A DNA stretch of 64,000 nt from Pseudophaeomoniella oleicola (taxonomy: Eukaryota; Ascomycota; Eurotiomycetes; Phaeomoniellales; Phaeomoniellaceae). The stretch covers positions 1 through 64,000 of the forward strand of contig QWDQ01000047.1 in the NCBI GenBank assembly GCA_003868215.1, read 5' to 3'. Below the pieces are notes generated by a model, which did not search any database, had not been told where the DNA came from, and worked only from the letters and a program-made list of their open reading frames with translations. Both the position numbers and the translations under genes were made by a program. Every line of letters begins with the position of its first letter. Position 1 is the first letter of the stretch. Below are positions 12,101 through 26,052 of the stretch, piece by piece.

Positions 12101-15100
12101 TGCCGGCTGTTCCTGCAGACAGACCTCACCCCTTGATTCACTAGAGCGCATTCAATTCGGTTTCACTTGATATGATGCATCGTCTTCTCTCTCCTTTCAT
12201 CGACGAAAACGACAAGACCTCGATCTGTAACCCTGGTAACCTTGTACACACGTGGTGTATTACCGATCAGAAAAAATGTACCACGCGTCAGATCTTCGAT
12301 CCCTCTTTGCTTTATGTTCTACTTGTGCTGGATAGGGGACTTGCAGCATGCAGCCTGCGGACTGTAAAGAAAGAAAAAATGGGTGTGGGAAATGCATCCG
12401 GTGAAAATGAAAGTGCTGTCAGCTGCCGCAGTGAACCCTCAGGGGGCAGTCAGACGCATCATCATTTCTCGATAAAGAAAGTTCAGTTTGCCTTTGAGTA
12501 TTACGCGGGCTCATACTTTCCGAGGTATGCTGGTTTTTTCGAATGCATAAGCAAAAAGTGGTACGTTTCACTGGCCTAGCTTCAGTCAGCATGGATTCCA
12601 AACCTCCCTTCGAAAGTATTCACCTTCTCAAGGAAGTACATTTTTTCCTTGCCTCTGGGTTATCTCAACCGCACACGTGGAATGTGGGAATTTACATCGT
12701 GTGAGGTTGGCATTTACTACAAAGCTCGAGTCTTGCAACCTTAACTTCACTCCAAGACTGGTTTCCGATACAATTGCGCTGCTGTTGGTACCTGTCATGT
12801 GCGCTATCAACAAACATCCGCAGGAGCACAGCTCTCGCTAACTTACAGCCTTGGATCATTTCCGTCGGACTGCGTCGGTGGGTGTCAGCAATCGTGAGCC
12901 TGTCGAAGACTCCTCCTTCCAATAGCTGGCTCGCTGGGCTGAAGAAGTGTGCACAATCGGAAAGCCTATATCAGTATACCTACTTACTTACTGCATGCCA
13001 AATCATGCTTATCCGTCGGCTTACACAGTATCTCTTCAAATTTGATCTATTGTGCAGCACGGCTTGCGCTATTGAACCCTTCTCTCTCCTGTGCGGGAAC
13101 AAATCCCGGACTCATTCAGCATCATTGCCAACATGATGCGAAAACGGCTCATATCACATGTGGATATCAAGGATCAGAATCTGTGTCTCCTTTTTATTCA
13201 TGTTGGATATACGCGAGACTTTGTGGATTAAGGGACCCTATGCATGCATGACACCGGCACCGTGCTCTAGCCTCCCAGGACATCGCCTGGGATCGTTTGT
13301 GATCCAGCTCTCCACGATCGACCGTTACGCCATTCATGACCTCCGACAGCCTCTTTGGGATACCTATATCAACCTTCGCTGGATAAAGGCCGTTATAGTC
13401 CTGCATGATAGGTTTTCTTATGCTTCGGTAAATACACTATTAGCGGAATCATATCCCACAGTCTAATTAGCGAGACTTCTGAACACTGACAGCATGAGGA
13501 TCTGGCTCGCCGGTCTACGTCAATCTCAACGGTCATACAGCCGCATGTCTTTGCATGGCCCGAGTCGAACGACTAGGTCGCTGTAAATCCTCAGCCATTG
13601 CAGATGTGATACTTCTCAGATCTCGTCCATCCTTACAGCCCGCATCTCATTAATCCTGTCAACTGCGAATCCTGGTACCCTGTATTACTGAGGCCTTGCG
13701 GCTTCTTCTGCACGCATTTCATCGTTTAGTGTATATCTCAGTGATCGGCGATGGCTTGTAGCAGAAATCGCGGATACAGCGATTGCTACACCGGGTCGCG
13801 TTTCGCAACAATACCTGGGGTATTGAATTTCAAATGAATGACTCCCCGAACTCAAGCATCAAAAGCGCATACCTCTTGAAAGACTCGTCTCGGAATGCTC
13901 ATCCTCTGGTAGTAGCGGACGTCTTCCCAAACGCTCTGGCAAATCATATAGACGGCTGCTTTTTACCAGCTCATTTGTGATTTCACATTTGACAACCCAG
14001 AGCTCCGTACCAACTGGTAGGTTGGCCAACGGTCTAACGGTTTGAAAGTCTAATCCGCAAAGTCTGACACCAGGGCTGATTTGATCTCACAGTCGGACTA
14101 CCTTGATGATGATGATGCTTAGCAGCTGAGATGTGAACACTTGCGATGTTCCTGATGCGTTTCTGAAGCAATCTTGTAGCTGCGACTATATCCAGACTTC
14201 GACCGCCTCCTCACATTCCTCTGGCTTCTGACGAGGTACCATCCTGTATCCTTCCCGATTCTCCTTGTCACATGAAATCCCATCTCACTTTGGCGAGATA
14301 ATTCGGAATGTGCACCCCTTCAAGCAGCACGGCGGTAGTGATCTAGAACCATCTGTCGTCCTACGGTCAGACCATTGCATGCGACACGAAGTAAGGTAAT
14401 TATGGCATATTTCTGAAACGGTATCGCTTCGATTCAGGTCACCTCCGTAATATGCTTTATCACAAACAGCTTCCTGCAATGTCTGGATACTAATCACGTT
14501 TGCTAATTTTCATCAAAGCTTTAAGATCAGAGAGATCCAAACAAAGTACCGTACACTGAAGTCAAACTGACAAATGGCCGAATTTCTGCGACCTGCGGTG
14601 GCTCAGATGTCAATCTGGAAAACATAACACATAAGTCCGATCGCCGCAACGGCTATGTCCAAAAGTATCCTGTCAAATCACCATGGCGCGAATCAATGCT
14701 TGGTTTTCGACAGGAATTTTGTAAAAGGTACATAGATTTTCGGGGCCTTCGTAAACAAAGAGGGTCTGTCTCCTTGTATATGCCTCCACTGTTACCACAG
14801 CTGGGATATCCCTGGTACCTTAGGTAGTGCGCAATAGGTACCTTGTTGTGACGGCGCACACATCTGTCGTCTTGAAATTCAACCCGCACGAAAGGGATTC
14901 ATTGCTAAGCGAACTGCATTGCATACATTGGACGGAAATGTCAGACACATGGTCAACCGGGATATCCATCCAGACCGAAGTTCCATCGAACCTGGTCTCT
15001 CCTAGGATCAAAGAACTTACTAGCCGAGCTGAGGCCAAGCATCCCAAACAGACGCCTCGCATCATCACCAGCAGGCAAGCATGCTACATCCTGTAGATGG

Positions 15101-16067
15101 AAATCTTGGGTGAGCCTTCCTACGAGATGGGCGTCCACGGTATACTCAAGTCGGCAAGCGACAGAGGCTTCTGCACCACCGACTTAAGTCCGGTTGACCT
15201 GATTTTGGGATGAAATCGGATGACGACGATTGATGCACGAAAATGGCAGATCTAGGAGCGCAAAGTGCCAATAACTGAGAATGTGGAGAGTCGATCTGCG
15301 AACATGGAGCTGCTAATGGCGCTACCCAGATGATAGACGACGCCATCATCCTGCCTGAATCAGCCGTCTATCTATCGTCGCTTATCGATTCTTCTTGCTT
15401 CTTTCTTACTGCACCACATGACATGAAACAAGCCAAGAGACAGCACCGTTGAATTCCTGGGCCTTTGTTTGATCGCTGCCCAGCTCAGATTCAGGAAAAG
15501 GGAAGGGGTTGCGTAACAGCCAAGCCGCATGATCCTGCTCTACACTCCTAATAATACCACAATGAAAGATCGCTGTAAGACGGCGAGACATTATATAATC
15601 TATAGCTCTCTGTTCAGGTATCTCTCTCTGCAGAAAGATAGGGAAAGAGAAGATGATCATGATTGGAGATGTCTCTTCCGTGTCTTTATCGTGGTGGCTC
15701 TTTTTTCGATGTCGTTTGTGGTATTGCCGCACGCAGACCCTTGACAGCTTACCTAGAAAGGCATCTCTCCTTCTGCGCGCTTCTTCTTCTCTCCAAGTTA
15801 CCCCGCAGTTTCCATATGACTGGAACGAATGATCATACTTTCTCTAACCTCTTTGTCTTCGAGTGGAAGAACTCTTCAGTACAGCACCTCGCACAGTCGA
15901 CGTAGGATTCCTTTCCTAACCGGCTTTGCCCATACTTCCTCAAGTTCCCGGATTAGCGGGGTGGACAGAGTTCATGATAGACTCACTTTTCTCCCACAAT
16001 TGGCTAAGCGGGGCCTGGAGTGAGGGTGAACTTCAACTATTACGGTTAACGTACAGTACTATTGACG

Positions 16068-16095
16068 TAGCGAGGTAGCGAGGTAGCGAGGTAGC
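16068..16095. repeat. GTAGCGAG 8-bp tandem repeat
   Basis: Three perfect 8-bp units and a partial fourth, about 640 bp upstream of the facB start. Confidence 0.85.
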
Positions 16096-16732
16096 AGAGT
16101 AAGCCTTGAGGGGGATACTATCATAGTAAGTAATCCCACTACCCCGGTACATTGGGGCATGGGCCCTCCCCAACGACCAATGATGATGCTCTTTGACCCC
16201 TAATGATCAACCCGTTTAACTATCTACGTAAGTACCTAGGTACAGAGGTACCTACTACGGGACTACGGTACTACAAATGGTCACCATCGAGTGCGGGGAG
16301 ATCATGATCATGATCATGGCGAGCCTTGACTGGTGACAGGAGACACGCTCCTGACCCTCCCTCCAATGAAACCACTGCGCCACCTAAGCTGATCTAACCT
16401 GACTTCACCTAACCTGAACCCTTTCCCTTCCCCGGAATCTCGAATCTCCCCAAGGATGGCCGAAGCAATGCCTGATGATTCATCCCCCCCCCCCCCCCCC
16501 CCAATTACGCCTTTTTATTTCTTATCATTCCCACCGAGTCTCAATGTCCCAACATCTTATCATCCTTCTTACAGTCTTACCTGCTATCTCATGATATCTG
16601 CTTATACGACTGCTGCTTGCACCAAGATATTTCCAGAGAATCACTGAAGCCTGGCTCGATGGTGCGCCAGTGCTGGCAGCAACTTGAAGCCCAATCGGTC
16701 CCACTTCCGCTTACCCGCGTTGAACCATCAAG

Positions 16733-19700
16733 ATGCCGGGGATTCTGCCAATGAAGGTCATTCGCGTAGGGAGCAGTGCTCAGAGTAGGGTGGCACAAGC
16801 CTGCGACAGATGCAGAAGCAAGAAGATCAGATGTGACGGCATACGCCCGTGCTGCACTCAATGTAAAAGTGTGGGTTTCGAATGCAAGACCAGCGATAAA
16901 CTCAGCCGGAGGGCATTTCCTCGTGGCTATACCGAATCGCTGGAAGACCGTGTTCGAGGCTTGGAAGCCGAGGTGAGGGAGTTGAAGCAGTTGTTGGATG
17001 AGAAAGATGAGAAGATCGACATGCTGTCCCGCATACATTCCTTCTCTTCGGCAGCTCGGAAGAATTCGGCTGCGGAATCTGCAGCGAATCCACAGGATTC
17101 GAAGTCCGGGGAGTGTGCTGAGGTCGAGGAGGCATTCGAGGTTGTCCCATCCAACCCAGATGCATCCATTTCGCCGCCCAGCACATCCACCCTATCGTCG
17201 TTCATCGGTTCGCTTGCCTAATCCAAACAAAAGCCTCTATGCTAACACACATCACAGAAAGCTTCAAGGCCAAAGCGACAGCATCCGGCAGGCAGACGCA
17301 GACCATCAAGACATCGAGTCTGAAGGCTATACTTCAGCCCTCTTCCAGTGTGCACTCCTCGTTGCCACGGACGACCTCTCGGGCACCACCGCGTCTCCTT
17401 TCAGATCAATACATCAATGTCTTCTTCCAAGAATGGTCACCCCTGTTCCCTCTGCTAGATCGCTCCAAATTCCTCCAGATCTATCAAGACTTTCTGGCCG
17501 ATCCCGAGGCTCCTCAATGGCTGCATAGGAGACATGACATTGCACAGCTGTACTTGGTCTTTGATATTGCTTGCTTTGCTGTTAGGGTAAGTCATGGCAT
17601 GTTTCGGTGTCTCTATTTCCTGTATCTGATCATTTTGACAGACATCCGCGAAACAGGCTCCCACGTCGTATGAACGGGAATGGCGCCGAGCAATGCAGTC
17701 AATGTCTTCGACGCCGTCATTGGCCACACTACAGTGCCACATCATGGCACAACTCCTATACCTGCTCAAAGATGATGAGAGACATTTTCTCAAGCATCGC
17801 TCTTCCGGAGTCACAATTTGCCACCAGCTAGGGATGCAGTTGACGCAGGAGCATCTCGCACTCGATATTGCTGAGAAGGAAAATCGAAAGCGGGTGTTCT
17901 GGTCACAATACATTGTTGATCGGTATGGCGATCGTCTCTATCCTTACTTTACTACCACTGACCTGCTTGTAGGTTTGGAGCCAGCACTAGTGGTGTCCCG
18001 ATGCTTCTGCGTGATAAAGACATCAGCGTTGAGATCCCCACCGACATGGCTGAGGAAACTGCCTCCACCAAAGACGAATCGTGCAACCAGATGACTACTT
18101 TCTCTGCCTTAATTCGAGTCTCCCAGGTCATGTCAAAGGTCCTGGACGATCTGCACCCAACCGCGACTAAGTACAAGATCTCAATGCAGAAAATATCGTC
18201 ACTGTCAGAAGAAGTTGACCGATGGGTATCAAGTCTACCAGAGCATCTCAGACTTAAATTTGCCAATGACAAACCATCGACTGGCATCATCAGCGATCGA
18301 TCTCCATTACTAGTAGGTATTTCTATGCCATTGCAGTCCGTCGCTAATATGTCGTAGTCTCTGGCGGAGTTCTACATTCGCATGCTCATCAATCGTCCAC
18401 TAATGTGTTTCGGCTCTGGTAATAACGCATCTGCCGCTGTCATAGCATCGTCGGATCTAGCTAAGCATATCGCTCAACTTTGCGATCTCCTTGAGGAGAG
18501 AAACATGAAATACACTTTTCCGGTCAGCAAGTCTACACTTCTGCTCAATGCTGGGTTTTCGCTATTGTGGCAGTCATTGGATTTGTCACACGAGAGTAAA
18601 TTGATGAAAGACAACCAGAAAACTCTGGCGCTTATTAGTAGATTGCTTTACCGAGAGTCAGAGACACTAGCAAAAGAATTTGCCAGGATCATGAGCGGCG
18701 TTGTATCTGGCGGTTCTGCCAGTCTGTCTGCAACCGTGACTGCCCCAGTGGCCCGGGGAGCTCAGCCTACAAATCCAATGCCGTCACCGGAATCTAGATC
18801 AAGATCCGCTCGCAAACAATTGCAGGCCATCGCAGCGCGTTTCTCGATGGCGTCTCTCACTGCCAGGCCCAGAGCCGAAAACGTTCACCGTCAGCGTCCA
18901 GCCTCTTCTTCCATTCTCCCTCAGCCACAATTCGACCGGGAACAAACGGATTCTCACCGTTTTAGCATTTCGTCCGAGCCAGCTTTTCCTGCCCTGTCGC
19001 CTACCAGTTCCTGCAGCTCTAACCCACCACAGCGTGAAATGAATCTCGATTATTTCCCTCTCGGGAGTGACCATGTAGCAACTCTCCCGGATACTCTAAA
19101 TAAAGACCACCGAGATCATTCAACCTGGGAGCAGCTCCTCGCCAGCATTGACTCAGGCGACTCGAACATTTTCAATGGAATCTACGGCGGTAGTGCTCCC
19201 TCCGACACCTTTCCCTACCATTCCCTCGATGGCGGTCCTCTTAACGTCTCCGATATCGATCCTTCTGCCGCCCTCTCTGCTCATGCTTCCCTGGCAAATC
19301 CAGCACTTACCGCCGTTGATTCGAATACGAATTCACATCCAGCTACCGCCGGTGCAAATTTCGTGGACCCGCTCTCCCTTTGGTCCAACAATTCGTGGCC
19401 GACCGAAGCTATGAACTCGAACACCCTTGTTGATCTAGATGATATCCACCAAGCTCACCAGGCTGCCTCTCAGAATCACAATCCCCTTATCAACATACCA
19501 GGATCTGTGGCTTCATCCTACGTCTCGTCTGAAGAAATAGATTCTCTGCGTAGTCCTAGCGGCAGTGACGATTTCACCAGCCTCACCGGAAGCAGTGGCC
19601 GAACCATGACGACTAGCGTATACAGTGACGGTAGCCTCGGTCCTCCCGGAACGACGCGAAAGAGATCGAGCATCAGCAGTGGAACTAGTGGGCTGGGGAT

Positions 19701-19824
19701 CAGTCAAATGCACCACCAACACACAACTGCCAAATCCAGCAGCGGCGCAGCTGACGAACTACTCGAATCGTCAGCATACGGCGGAATCGTTATTCCTAAT
19801 GAGTACGGCATTGGATTCTCGTAG
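16733..19824 (+). CDS. facB: FacB/Cat8-type Zn(II)2Cys6 transcription factor
   Basis: Activator family that switches on acetate utilisation and gluconeogenic genes (A. nidulans FacB, N. crassa ACU-15, yeast Cat8). The N-terminus [13 protein letters not shown] is followed by a binuclear zinc cluster ([21 protein letters not shown]), a linker and an acidic coiled-coil dimerisation segment (about residues 65-100). The middle is the fungal-TF homology region and the C-terminus is Ser/Thr/Pro-rich, ending NEYGIGFS. Five exons: 16733-17207, 17258-17586, 17642-17922, 17973-18312 and 18358-19824. Introns of 50, 55, 50 and 45 bp all have GT..AG and keep frame; for example exon 1 to 2 reads FI-E-SFKAK. 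It faces away from nsdD and has a 9-kb upstream region. Regulatory targets are inferred from family, not seen. Confidence 0.92.
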
Positions 19825-20792
19825 TGACCCCTCCGTGTCACTGGTTTTTGATTGAAGATGGAAAATCAAAGCGCTGATTGGACTGATTGATTGAATCTGT
19901 TTCTATATATACCTATGAGTGTAAGAATCTTACCATTGTTTCATTTCATTTAGTTCTTGATACCAATTATGAACAATGACCAACAGAAGAAATCTCCTTC
20001 CTTTTTTTCTGGTTACAGATCCGACGGAGTAGACTAATGTTTCGTTCCGGGTTAATTGAGTAGGTGTAATTCTTTGACCTGCTGTTGGATTCGAGAAGAA
20101 GAACGAGAAGAAGAACAAGAAGAACCATCCAATTCATGTCTCATTTTCACTTCATGCTCTGCCGTCGCGGATAATCCTCTCGTGTGATGATATTCGCAAG
20201 CATTGGCCGACGGCGGGATTGTTGGCGGTGGTACGGAGTAGGGGTTAGTAATTAATTGTTGTTCGTCGATATCGACGCTTGTAAACCCAAACAGCCCAAC
20301 AACTCACCTAGGTACCTAATTACCCACCACTCCATGGGACGACAAAAGTACTATATCACCGACCACAGAATCGTATGCACACTGCCGTATATTTGATTTG
20401 GCCACTGCAACATGATCCTATTTCCACGACCGCCTGAAAAATGAGCAAGCGGGCGAGGTGCCTTGCTCAAGGCCAAGCAAGAGTGGCGCAACATCCAATG
20501 TCCGCAACCAGTCCGTGGCGACGGACTACCACGATTATTGGATGCAAGGCTGAAGCCACGATACATTAGTAGTTCCAACAATGAAGTCCCGCGAGGCTGA
20601 TGGGGACAGGCATATGTGTGCCTGAACTTCCGAGGATGAAATTTGAAAGCGATCATCTCACCATGTGTGATAGAGAAATGTAACCAGGTCATGATGTTGG
20701 ATTAATCTCTCTATGTCTCTTCGTCGCGATTTGCTTTGCTTTCGTCGTACTAGAGTAGGTCTTGCGGAACTGGGTTGGTGTTCCATGTGAAA
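19825..20792. other. Intergenic region between facB and the uncharacterised gene
   Basis: It contains the facB 3' end and the promoter of the next gene, both on the plus strand. A CACCTAGGTACCTAATT palindromic motif lies at 20306-20320. No further gene is seen. The next open frame begins with TTG at 20775, so the first ATG is at 20793. Confidence 0.6.
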
Positions 20793-23700
20793 ATGGAACC
20801 AGATTCAACAGCGCTCGTCGCGGACTTCGCATCAAACAAAAAAGAGGCCTTTGAAAAAAAGCTACTCGAATTGCGAGAATCTGCTCAGAGGTTGAATTCA
20901 TCTGCAATCATATCACCAGTCGAGTCAATTGTCAAGCCAGCTACGCCGAGCAAACACAAGCTTGCCAAAAAGAAAGAAGACAAGGCGTTGAAAGTCGAAG
21001 ACCTCCGCAGGTTTTCACGAAGCTTCCGATTGTCGACTCCCGTTCCGGAAGATATCCGCGAAATCATTTATGGACGTGAGGTGAAGAGGGAAACATCTCC
21101 TCGACGACAGGGTGACAAGCCTGATCCTGGAGAGGAGAAGGACTGTGTAGCAGCACAAAGCAAGATAAGTGTACCGTTGGCGGAACGTGATCTCAGACTA
21201 GAGCACTCAAGGCAGAGCATTGATTCGCCTAAGGGTAATACCGATCATAGCTCTTCAATTGTCCAGAACTTGGAGCACAGTGCTTTTTCCCCACCAGTAC
21301 CATGGATCTCGTCAGAAGGGGAGTTTCCAGCAGCTGCAAAGCGGGTACGACAGGGGTCAGTGAGTAACGTTCTACGACTGGGTTCAGTCAGCAACGTTCT
21401 ACAACAAAATACCGAGAAGATCATGGTCGAGTTCCCATCTCCATCGGTCGTGGCACTTCCAGACGAGTCACCAAGTACTCCCCAGGCTCAATCCGATATC
21501 CCACCAATAGATCTCGGAGCTCCTAGTAGCTTGTCTCAAAATATGAAAATTCAAGGAAGATCCGTGGGTGACCGTTCCTCCAATGGACGGAGACACGAGC
21601 CGGAAACGCCTCTCTCTGACACAGCGATAGAGTCGAATGCCCTGGATCATGATATAGATCCAAGAGAGCCTTCAGTCCACGCACAACCTCAAAGAACCTT
21701 TTCTGAAAGCAAAGGTGGCTCGTCAGTTGGAACTTGGACAACTAGCCACCGAAGCCCGACGTCAGTGGAAATCCAGTCTACAATTGGCACATCTGTATCA
21801 GGGCCCAGATCAATCAATGCGGTCCTTTCTGGCAAGACGGTGCTAGAACTTGGCCAGCCTGTTGAAGTAACTCAGCTGGAAGTTGACGACACAGAAGAGC
21901 TACGCAACAACGCAATTAGCAATTTCGATGGTGGCCGCACGTACGCCGAATCGACCATTTCTGCCGATTCGCGAGATTGGTCTCCCGAGCAGAAGGAAGA
22001 TGTGGTGTTCAGATTCACCGAGGCTATCCTCAAGGATGTACCTGTGGACTTGTTTCTCTCCAATACAGACAAAGCATCAAATGCCGCATTTCTCCGGGGA
22101 ATCCGGCTTCTGCTTAGAGCATACTCTGATACGGTCAGAGCTGACGCGACCCTCTCTAATTATCGCCAAGCCTCAAAAGCAATTCGTCGCTTTAGGCAGG
22201 ACATAGCTACGAGACTGGAAGAAAAGATCTGTGGTACTCGTGGCCCTCCAAGAGAGACACGCATCTACCCAGACATCACGAAGGAGGTCGCGAAGGTCAA
22301 CCTTCCAGAGAAGACATTTGAGGAGAAGGTCGAGGACTGGACTAGTGCTATCATACATGCACCGCTGGCAGATGATCCTGTCGCTCCAGAGTTAGCACAC
22401 CTGTTCGCTGGTCCTCAAGACGTTCGAAGGGCCCATTTGACACCTTCCTTGAGTGATATGGCACCCGCCGATGCTATATCTGTCTCCAGTTCGGAATTCT
22501 CAGGAGCGTCGAACAGCATATATCCAGCCGGGATCCACATCAGAGATATATACCAATATCTCACAGGCCATAATGCTTTTACGAACCTCCTCGATGACAT
22601 CCAAAGGCTCATCGAGACCCATCATACCGACAAAATGGATCTGATCACCCAGCAGGTTGCGCTACGCATTCGCCGACATCCGAAAACAACGAGCAGCCCC
22701 CTGAAAAAGTACCGTGTGGCATTTCATGTTGATTGGGACATTTTGGACTTCTTGCGAAGCGAATATGACGACGGTGTTGCTCAGCCTCTTGGAGAAGTTC
22801 TAACAATCACTGGGCAGGCTGTGAACGCAGAGATGGCAACGGTACGCTCTTATCTCGAGCAACATTGGCCGACTCATGCTCATCCGCTGCTTGACGCAAT
22901 TCAATCAGCTATAGATCGCACAGTAGATGCTGTCGCGGTCTGTGAGTCTACTGACGACTTTCTTCCCGCGAGCAACATTGATGTCGATCCTGTTGCACGA
23001 CTCATCACAGTGACGGGAACAGAAGATGAGCTTGTAACGTATGCGCAACAAGTTGCTTGGTTAGTCGCCGCTTGCCGAGTATCTACAGGGGTAATGTCAT
23101 ACTGTAACGTCAGCTGCTCCGAGACTGAGGCGACGGGAGGAGAGTATGCTGTGGCTAACTTTAGCATGAGCGTCACTTTGATGCCCATTGAGCCAGAAGA
23201 GGCAAGTAGCTGTTGGAATTCTGTCGCAGGCAATTCAGTGCTCGTTACGGGCTTTCCCATCGCTCCGCGATCACCGAGTGACAAGGGTCTCTCGATTCCC
23301 TGAGATGTCATGGCGGGCCTAGCTGGGATTACTCTCGCGACAAAGTATGGAGGTGGCTTTGTACTCAAAGGAAGGTCACACATATTTGTACCCGTGGAAC
23401 GGAGAGGCAACTCTGTTCAATGGCACTTGATTGACCGATCACCTGGTCGTGCTGACTACAGCGATATTGAACAGTTTTGTGGTCGCCGTTTATTGCTCGA
23501 CATGCTCGACGAGACTTCGCTGTTGACCACGAAAATATACCTTGGATGGTGTCCTGATGCTGTTAACAACCTCGGTAAGCATGTTCTACCCGTCGACCCT
23601 TCAATTCTAACGTGTCCAAGCTACCCATGATTATTATTACGCTTCTATCCACTATACGAAAACTGCGAAAATATCAAGGAATATACTTTCGGTGAATGGA

Positions 23701-25581
23701 GGAACAGTCGGATTTACAAAGATAGCTTCACTGAGCGCAACATTTGCAATTGGGAAAAGAAACGACGTGTACAGGGCTGAAGCATCCGAACTCTACAGGG
23801 AATTGCTGGACGATGCGAAACAAATACACGTCATTCTGCAAGACACGATTAGCCGACAAGCATGGCAAACTGACGCGGAGAGAATTATACTTCACATCAT
23901 CACACACCGCCACAAGCTCGAGCCATACAAGCTCAATGGCACAGACGTTGACTTAATCGCAGCCGATGCGAGAGACCGGGATTCTGTCCGGCAGGCGATG
24001 CTTCAAAATGGAGATACCGTAGTCATGCATGATCACCGAATGGACAAGAGAGGGGTTAGAGACGTCCGTTTTAGAGACCTTGTCAAAGACCTTCACTCTA
24101 GGATCGCAGGTATGAAAGCCAGCTCTCAACGGATTGCAGATACGGGTTTGAAACTGAGACGAGACTGGAGGAGGCGTATACAGGGCTGGGAATATATGGC
24201 GCTGTTCGAAAAGAAGCCCGAGCCTGAGACAAAAGAGTTGGAGCTGAAGAAAACCTGTGGGCTTTGGCCCGAGTACGCACGCGATATCCGCGCCCTGGTC
24301 CTATTTGGCGCTGGATTTGGTGATATCATCCTGCCAGGACGAACAGACAATCTTTGTGACACATACAGAGTTGCGCCCAAGAACAAGGACTACCTCATGG
24401 TACAAATATCCATTTTGCAACGACTGTACTGGGAGAACTGGTCAGGAAGCGATCAATCACACCTTACTTCTACTGGATTTCGTTGGCATCGTGCAACTTA
24501 TCTCCACGAGCCATGCCCCCGGATAAGTCGGCACAAGAAGACTGTTTGTAAATGTACCCGGGTACAGGAGTTGGCCCCCCAACGTGCTTTTGGAAGGATC
24601 ACCAAGCCAGGACGTCTTTCTGATGATGGGGCGGTAATCTTTGGAAAGGGAGACACTCTTTGGTTGCATGACTTCATAGCTCCCGTTTTGGGTACCCGTA
24701 ACATGTTACAAGAACATGACGACACGTACTCCAGTAGACGGCCTCGCCTTCGGGAGGTAGCTCTCCTCCCATCCGTGGCCGAAGTCCAGACAAGCCGAGA
24801 GGGATCCTCTCCTTCAAGCAAGCTCACACCCCTTCCCTCGACCATTGAGAAGATTCTGGCCTCTGAGGCCATACCGCTTTCTGCAATCCTCAAATCCCGA
24901 TCCTCTTCTACCACGACAGCATCCGATCCAAGTACCACCTATTCCATGGCCGATACAACGCAACTGAACCATCATTCGACCCCTCGGACATCAGAATACT
25001 CAGCACCAATATCCTCGGCCTCGGAGAATGGAGGACCATCTATACGGTGGTCGAACACCACTGGAACGAGGCATCGCGCCAGTGTCGAAGTTAAGTCGAC
25101 TGAGTCGACGCGACTGAAATGTCGTCGAGCTCATGATACCTCGTCGTCGAAGACAGTTCTGACCCCACCAGTGACTTTCCCCGATTTCTCACCACCCACC
25201 AGGTCCAGGCGGTCAGATCTCAACGTGCCTCATTTCGGCTCTGCAACAAATCTCGCAGCACCACCCTCGTATCTACGACAAGGACTCCATCATCAAGGAG
25301 GAGGAGGCGGAGGAGGAGGTATACCGAGCAAAGGGAAAGAAGTGCTTCTTCGAGACGCCGCCGCCGCCCCTGACATGTCCCCCAACACTCGAGATCGACC
25401 CCAACAATCGAATTCGAGACAGAATCATCAATTGAAAGACGTCGTCACATATAGTCCCGACGACGAGCGGTATCAAGCCAGAGGAGCCAACCATTTCCCT
25501 CTACCATCCGTACCCGTCCCCGTACCCTCTCCAGTGACTCCAAAATTGCGACGCACGCCAACATTTTTGCGCCAAGCTTGA
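20793..25581 (+). CDS. Large uncharacterised fungal protein, interrupted by one in-frame TGA
   Basis: I do not know its function. The N-terminal 400 or so residues are charged, Ser-rich and probably disordered, with an internal duplication SVSNVLRLGSVSNVLQQ (21359-21409). The middle and C-terminal parts look like a fungal uncharacterised family with recurring motifs GFPIAPR, GLSIP, VLKGRS, SVQWHLI and LGWCPDAVNNLG. The frame from 20793 reads 836 codons to TGA at 23301-23303. The same frame continues at once (DVMAGLAG) and carries the expected family motifs up to a 46-bp intron, 23575-23620, which joins ..NNL-A-THDYYY. The last exon ends at 25581 after a poly-Gly run. The TGA stands where relatives appear to have Leu. 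It could be a recent nonsense change, a base error, readthrough, or a boundary between two proteins (an ATG follows at 23310). It is convergent with dcl2. Confidence 0.7.
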
Positions 25582-26052
25582 TTCATTCCTGGGAACAGGA
25601 ACTGGTCACATACGGGGTCTACCATTTCAAACGAAGAGATCCCTCAACATCACGATCGCACTACATATCCGCTGCAAGTCTTATCTATATCCATCCCCCT
25701 CTCAACACCGCGCCAGCCCCCACGTCAAAAAGCGCAGATCTCAAGGTTTCCGTCCCTTTCATGACAATGCAGACTGACTGCCTCACATGTGAAGTTGTCT
25801 GTTTCGCTCTATGTGTAAGTAGGTGAGGGGCCTACCAACTACTATAGTAAATGAACATGGTAGTTGTTTCCATTTTCAAGGTTGAAGAGAAACTTTTGTG
25901 AGTGCAAGGATGTGTGTCATATATCTCGTATATCGTTATATTAAAAACTTCATTTGCTTCCGTGAGAAAAGAAAGTGAACGAGCTTCATTGCCTCCTCAT
26001 TGCCATTTGCCATTATTGCACACAGTTCCACCACTAAATAGCTCCTTTCGAT
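25582..26052. other. Convergent 3' intergenic region (uncharacterised gene / dcl2)
   Basis: 471 bp between two converging stop codons; no gene or notable repeat is seen. The 3' untranslated regions of both genes should lie here, so overlapping transcripts are possible. Confidence 0.6.

Larger units (their letters stand above)
7749..16732. other. About 9-kb divergent intergenic region between nsdD and facB
   Basis: I see no supportable gene. Open frames are short (up to about 160 codons), lack recognisable motifs and do not chain through splice sites. The region must contain the promoters of two regulators transcribed away from each other. It holds a GCAGTC hexamer array (8543-8572), GGGTAT-rich DNA (8995-9180), CCTTCAA heptamers (9866-9893), a GTAGCGAG array (16068-16095), CCTAGGTAC motifs (9180-9190, 16230-16253) and a C run (16487-16502). 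Base composition from about 9.3 to 16 kb looks ordinary, not AT-rich. Confidence 0.6.

Noticed and set aside
12172-12579. 135-codon frame in the nsdD-facB interval
   Set aside because: Mixed composition with no family resemblance or splice context; not enough to call a gene.
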